A DNA stretch of 6,821 nucleotides from Candidatus Pacearchaeota archaeon. GTDB lineage: Archaea > Nanoarchaeota > Nanoarchaeia > Pacearchaeales > GW2011-AR1. Shown here in pieces: positions 6,090 through 6,821 of the stretch. The translations under genes were made by a program, and so were the position numbers. Every line of letters begins with the position of its first letter. Within the stretch, counting starts at the first letter, position 1. The notes under the pieces are model-generated. The model made no database searches, was not told the origin of the DNA, and was given only the letters and a program-made list of their open reading frames with translations. The stretch lies in NCBI GenBank assembly GCA_002690445.1, contig NZER01000121.1, positions 1-6,821 on the forward strand, given 5' to 3'.

Positions 6090-6387
6090 TTTTGAATTAA
6101 GTGAAGATGGACGTAAAGCTACTGTTACATGCCCATCAAAAACCAAGTCAGTGTACACAATTAGTAAAGACCTTAGTGGCTTTATCTTTTATGATGTTGT
6201 TGTTGACAAGGGTAAAATGCCAGATGCCTTATCCGGTAAGTTCTCAAGCATAGCTAAGGCTAAGAGAGCCATTGAAGTTTATCTAGGGGGCACTAAAGAA
6301 AGTTTAGCTGTCCGTAGGGATAAGATTGGCGCAAGGGTTATGAAAGAGATGGAAGATGAGTCAAAAGCAAACGCAAAAGGTAGTTAA
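6076..6387 (+). CDS. Small conserved-looking hypothetical protein in the tail block
   Basis: This 103-residue protein is not assignable to a named family. I place the start at MEDINFEL (6076), with AAGAGA (6063-6068) seven bases upstream and a 14-base overlap with the adaptor gene. The longer start at 6034 would add 14 residues read out of frame from the adaptor C-terminus, and has no ribosome binding site. The first half looks like beta strands (FELSEDGRKATVTC; SVYTISKDLSGFIFYDVVVD). The middle carries LSGKFSSIAKAKRAIEVYLGG, and the C-terminal third is a highly charged helix (RRDKIGARVMKEMEDESKANAK). No signal or membrane segment is seen. It lies between adaptor and nozzle genes and overlaps the next gene by 32 bases, so it is probably co-translated with them. 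A tail-assembly or minor virion role is inferred only from context. Confidence 0.75.
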   Translation: MEDINFELSEDGRKATVTCPSKTKSVYTISKDLSGFIFYDVVVDKGKMPDALSGKFSSIAKAKRAIEVYLGGTKESLAVRRDKIGARVMKEMEDESKANAKGS

Positions 6388-6821
6388 CACCTTTATTAAG
6401 GGCCTTATTACAGAAGCTGGTGAGCTTACTTTTCCACCTGATGCTTCCGTTGATGAGCTTAACTGCGATTTACGTAGGGATGGCTCACGTAGACGTAGAC
6501 TTGGCGTTTTGCCTGAGTCTGGTAACGTTTTATCTACATTTACAATTGCGGACTCTGACGTTACAAGTAATGGCAACTGGCTTAACGTAGGTGGAGACTC
6601 TAGTATTGAGTTTCTGATTATTCAAATAGGGTCTACTTTAAGATTTTATGATAAAGCTAGCACACCCTTCTCTGGCGATGAGGTTGCTCAGACAATTAGC
6701 CTACTGCCGTATGAAGTTGCAGGTGCTGGTGGGGCAGCTAGTGCTAAGGCACAGTACGCCAGTATTAACGGCAACTTAGTTGTAGCTTCCCCTGCCATTA
6801 ATACTATTGTAATTAGCCGTG
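6356..6821 (+). CDS. Tail protein N-terminus, probable nozzle (tail tubular protein B position), 3' truncated
   Basis: The frame stays open from ATG at 6356 to the window end (155 complete codons). AAAGAG (6343-6348) lies seven bases upstream. It begins MSQKQTQKVVNTFIKGLITE, then AGELTFPPDASVDELNCDLR, then RDGSRRRRLGVLPESG. The pattern GL.(T/S)E..L.FP..AS.DE.N....RDGSRRRRLG is one I recall at the start of large tail proteins of marine podoviruses. It resembles in layout the N-terminus of T7 gp12 (a GG-S-QP opening, a proline, an N-G turn, then a KRP-type basic motif). Later residues (STFTIADSDVTSNGNWLNVG; EFLIIQIGSTLRFYDKA; YASINGNLVVASPAINTIVI) look like strands of beta-propeller blades, as in the nozzle. 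The complete protein is expected to run several hundred residues more. Identity as nozzle rather than another tail structural protein is inference from position and this N-terminal pattern. Confidence 0.7.
   Translation, partial: MSQKQTQKVVNTFIKGLITEAGELTFPPDASVDELNCDLRRDGSRRRRLGVLPESGNVLSTFTIADSDVTSNGNWLNVGGDSSIEFLIIQIGSTLRFYDKASTPFSGDEVAQTISLLPYEVAGAGGAASAKAQYASINGNLVVASPAINTIVISR

Noticed and set aside
6086..6100. Inverted repeat TTAATT-TTG-AATTAA at the adaptor stop / small gene start
   Set aside because: It resembles the palindrome at 3167-3183, but it is a 6-bp all-A/T dyad inside coding sequence (encoding INFEL) and easily expected by chance.
241..6560. Frequent ACGT/TGACGT strings across the window
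   Set aside because: They follow from preferred CGT arginine codons after A-ending codons and from Asp-Val codon pairs; they show no spacing or intergenic clustering to suggest a signal.

Overview
The window is part of the structural (virion morphogenesis) gene block of a tailed bacteriophage, most likely a short-tailed podovirus. All supported genes are on the + strand, tightly packed, and in canonical assembly order. Sequence style (moderately AT-rich, CGT-preferring genes with clear AGGA/GGAG-type ribosome binding sites) and protein motifs resemble unclassified marine podoviruses known mainly from viral metagenomes. That resemblance is from memory of such proteins, not from a search. The host cannot be read from this window. 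There are no tRNAs, integrase, mobile elements, CRISPR arrays or defence genes.

Layout. 1-369 is the C-terminal end of the large terminase subunit (DNA packaging motor/nuclease). 366-2105 is the portal protein, overlapping the terminase stop codon by ATGA. 2109-2345 is a small charged protein of unknown function. 2352-3128 is the scaffolding protein. A non-coding gap of 106 nt (3129-3234) follows. It holds a 9-bp dyad enclosing a perfect 7-bp palindrome, with a pair of 19-nt near-identical direct repeats around the whole. 3235-4200 is the major capsid protein and 4225-4680 is a probable capsid decoration protein that ends in three tandem in-frame stops. A compact GC hairpin with a C(UUCG)G loop (4693-4710) closes this unit. 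4744-5346 is a probable head fibre or decoration protein with an N-terminal LHEPKG motif. 5346-6089 is the portal-tail adaptor (T7 gp11-like tail tubular A position). 6076-6387 is a small unknown protein. 6356-6821 is the start of a large tail protein, probably the nozzle (tail tubular B position), cut by the window end.

How the genes work together. Scaffold and capsid protein would co-assemble on the portal into a procapsid. The terminase docks on the portal and pumps DNA. Decoration and fibre proteins dress the expanded head, and the adaptor and nozzle close the portal and form the short tail. The capsid plus decoration pair is bracketed by a structured leader and a terminator-like hairpin, which suggests that the most abundant virion proteins are transcribed or stabilised as a separate unit, as T7 does around its gene 10. 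I found no clear new biological system. The most worthwhile unexplained items are the structured repeat region before the capsid gene, the two small unknown proteins and the LHEPKG protein.
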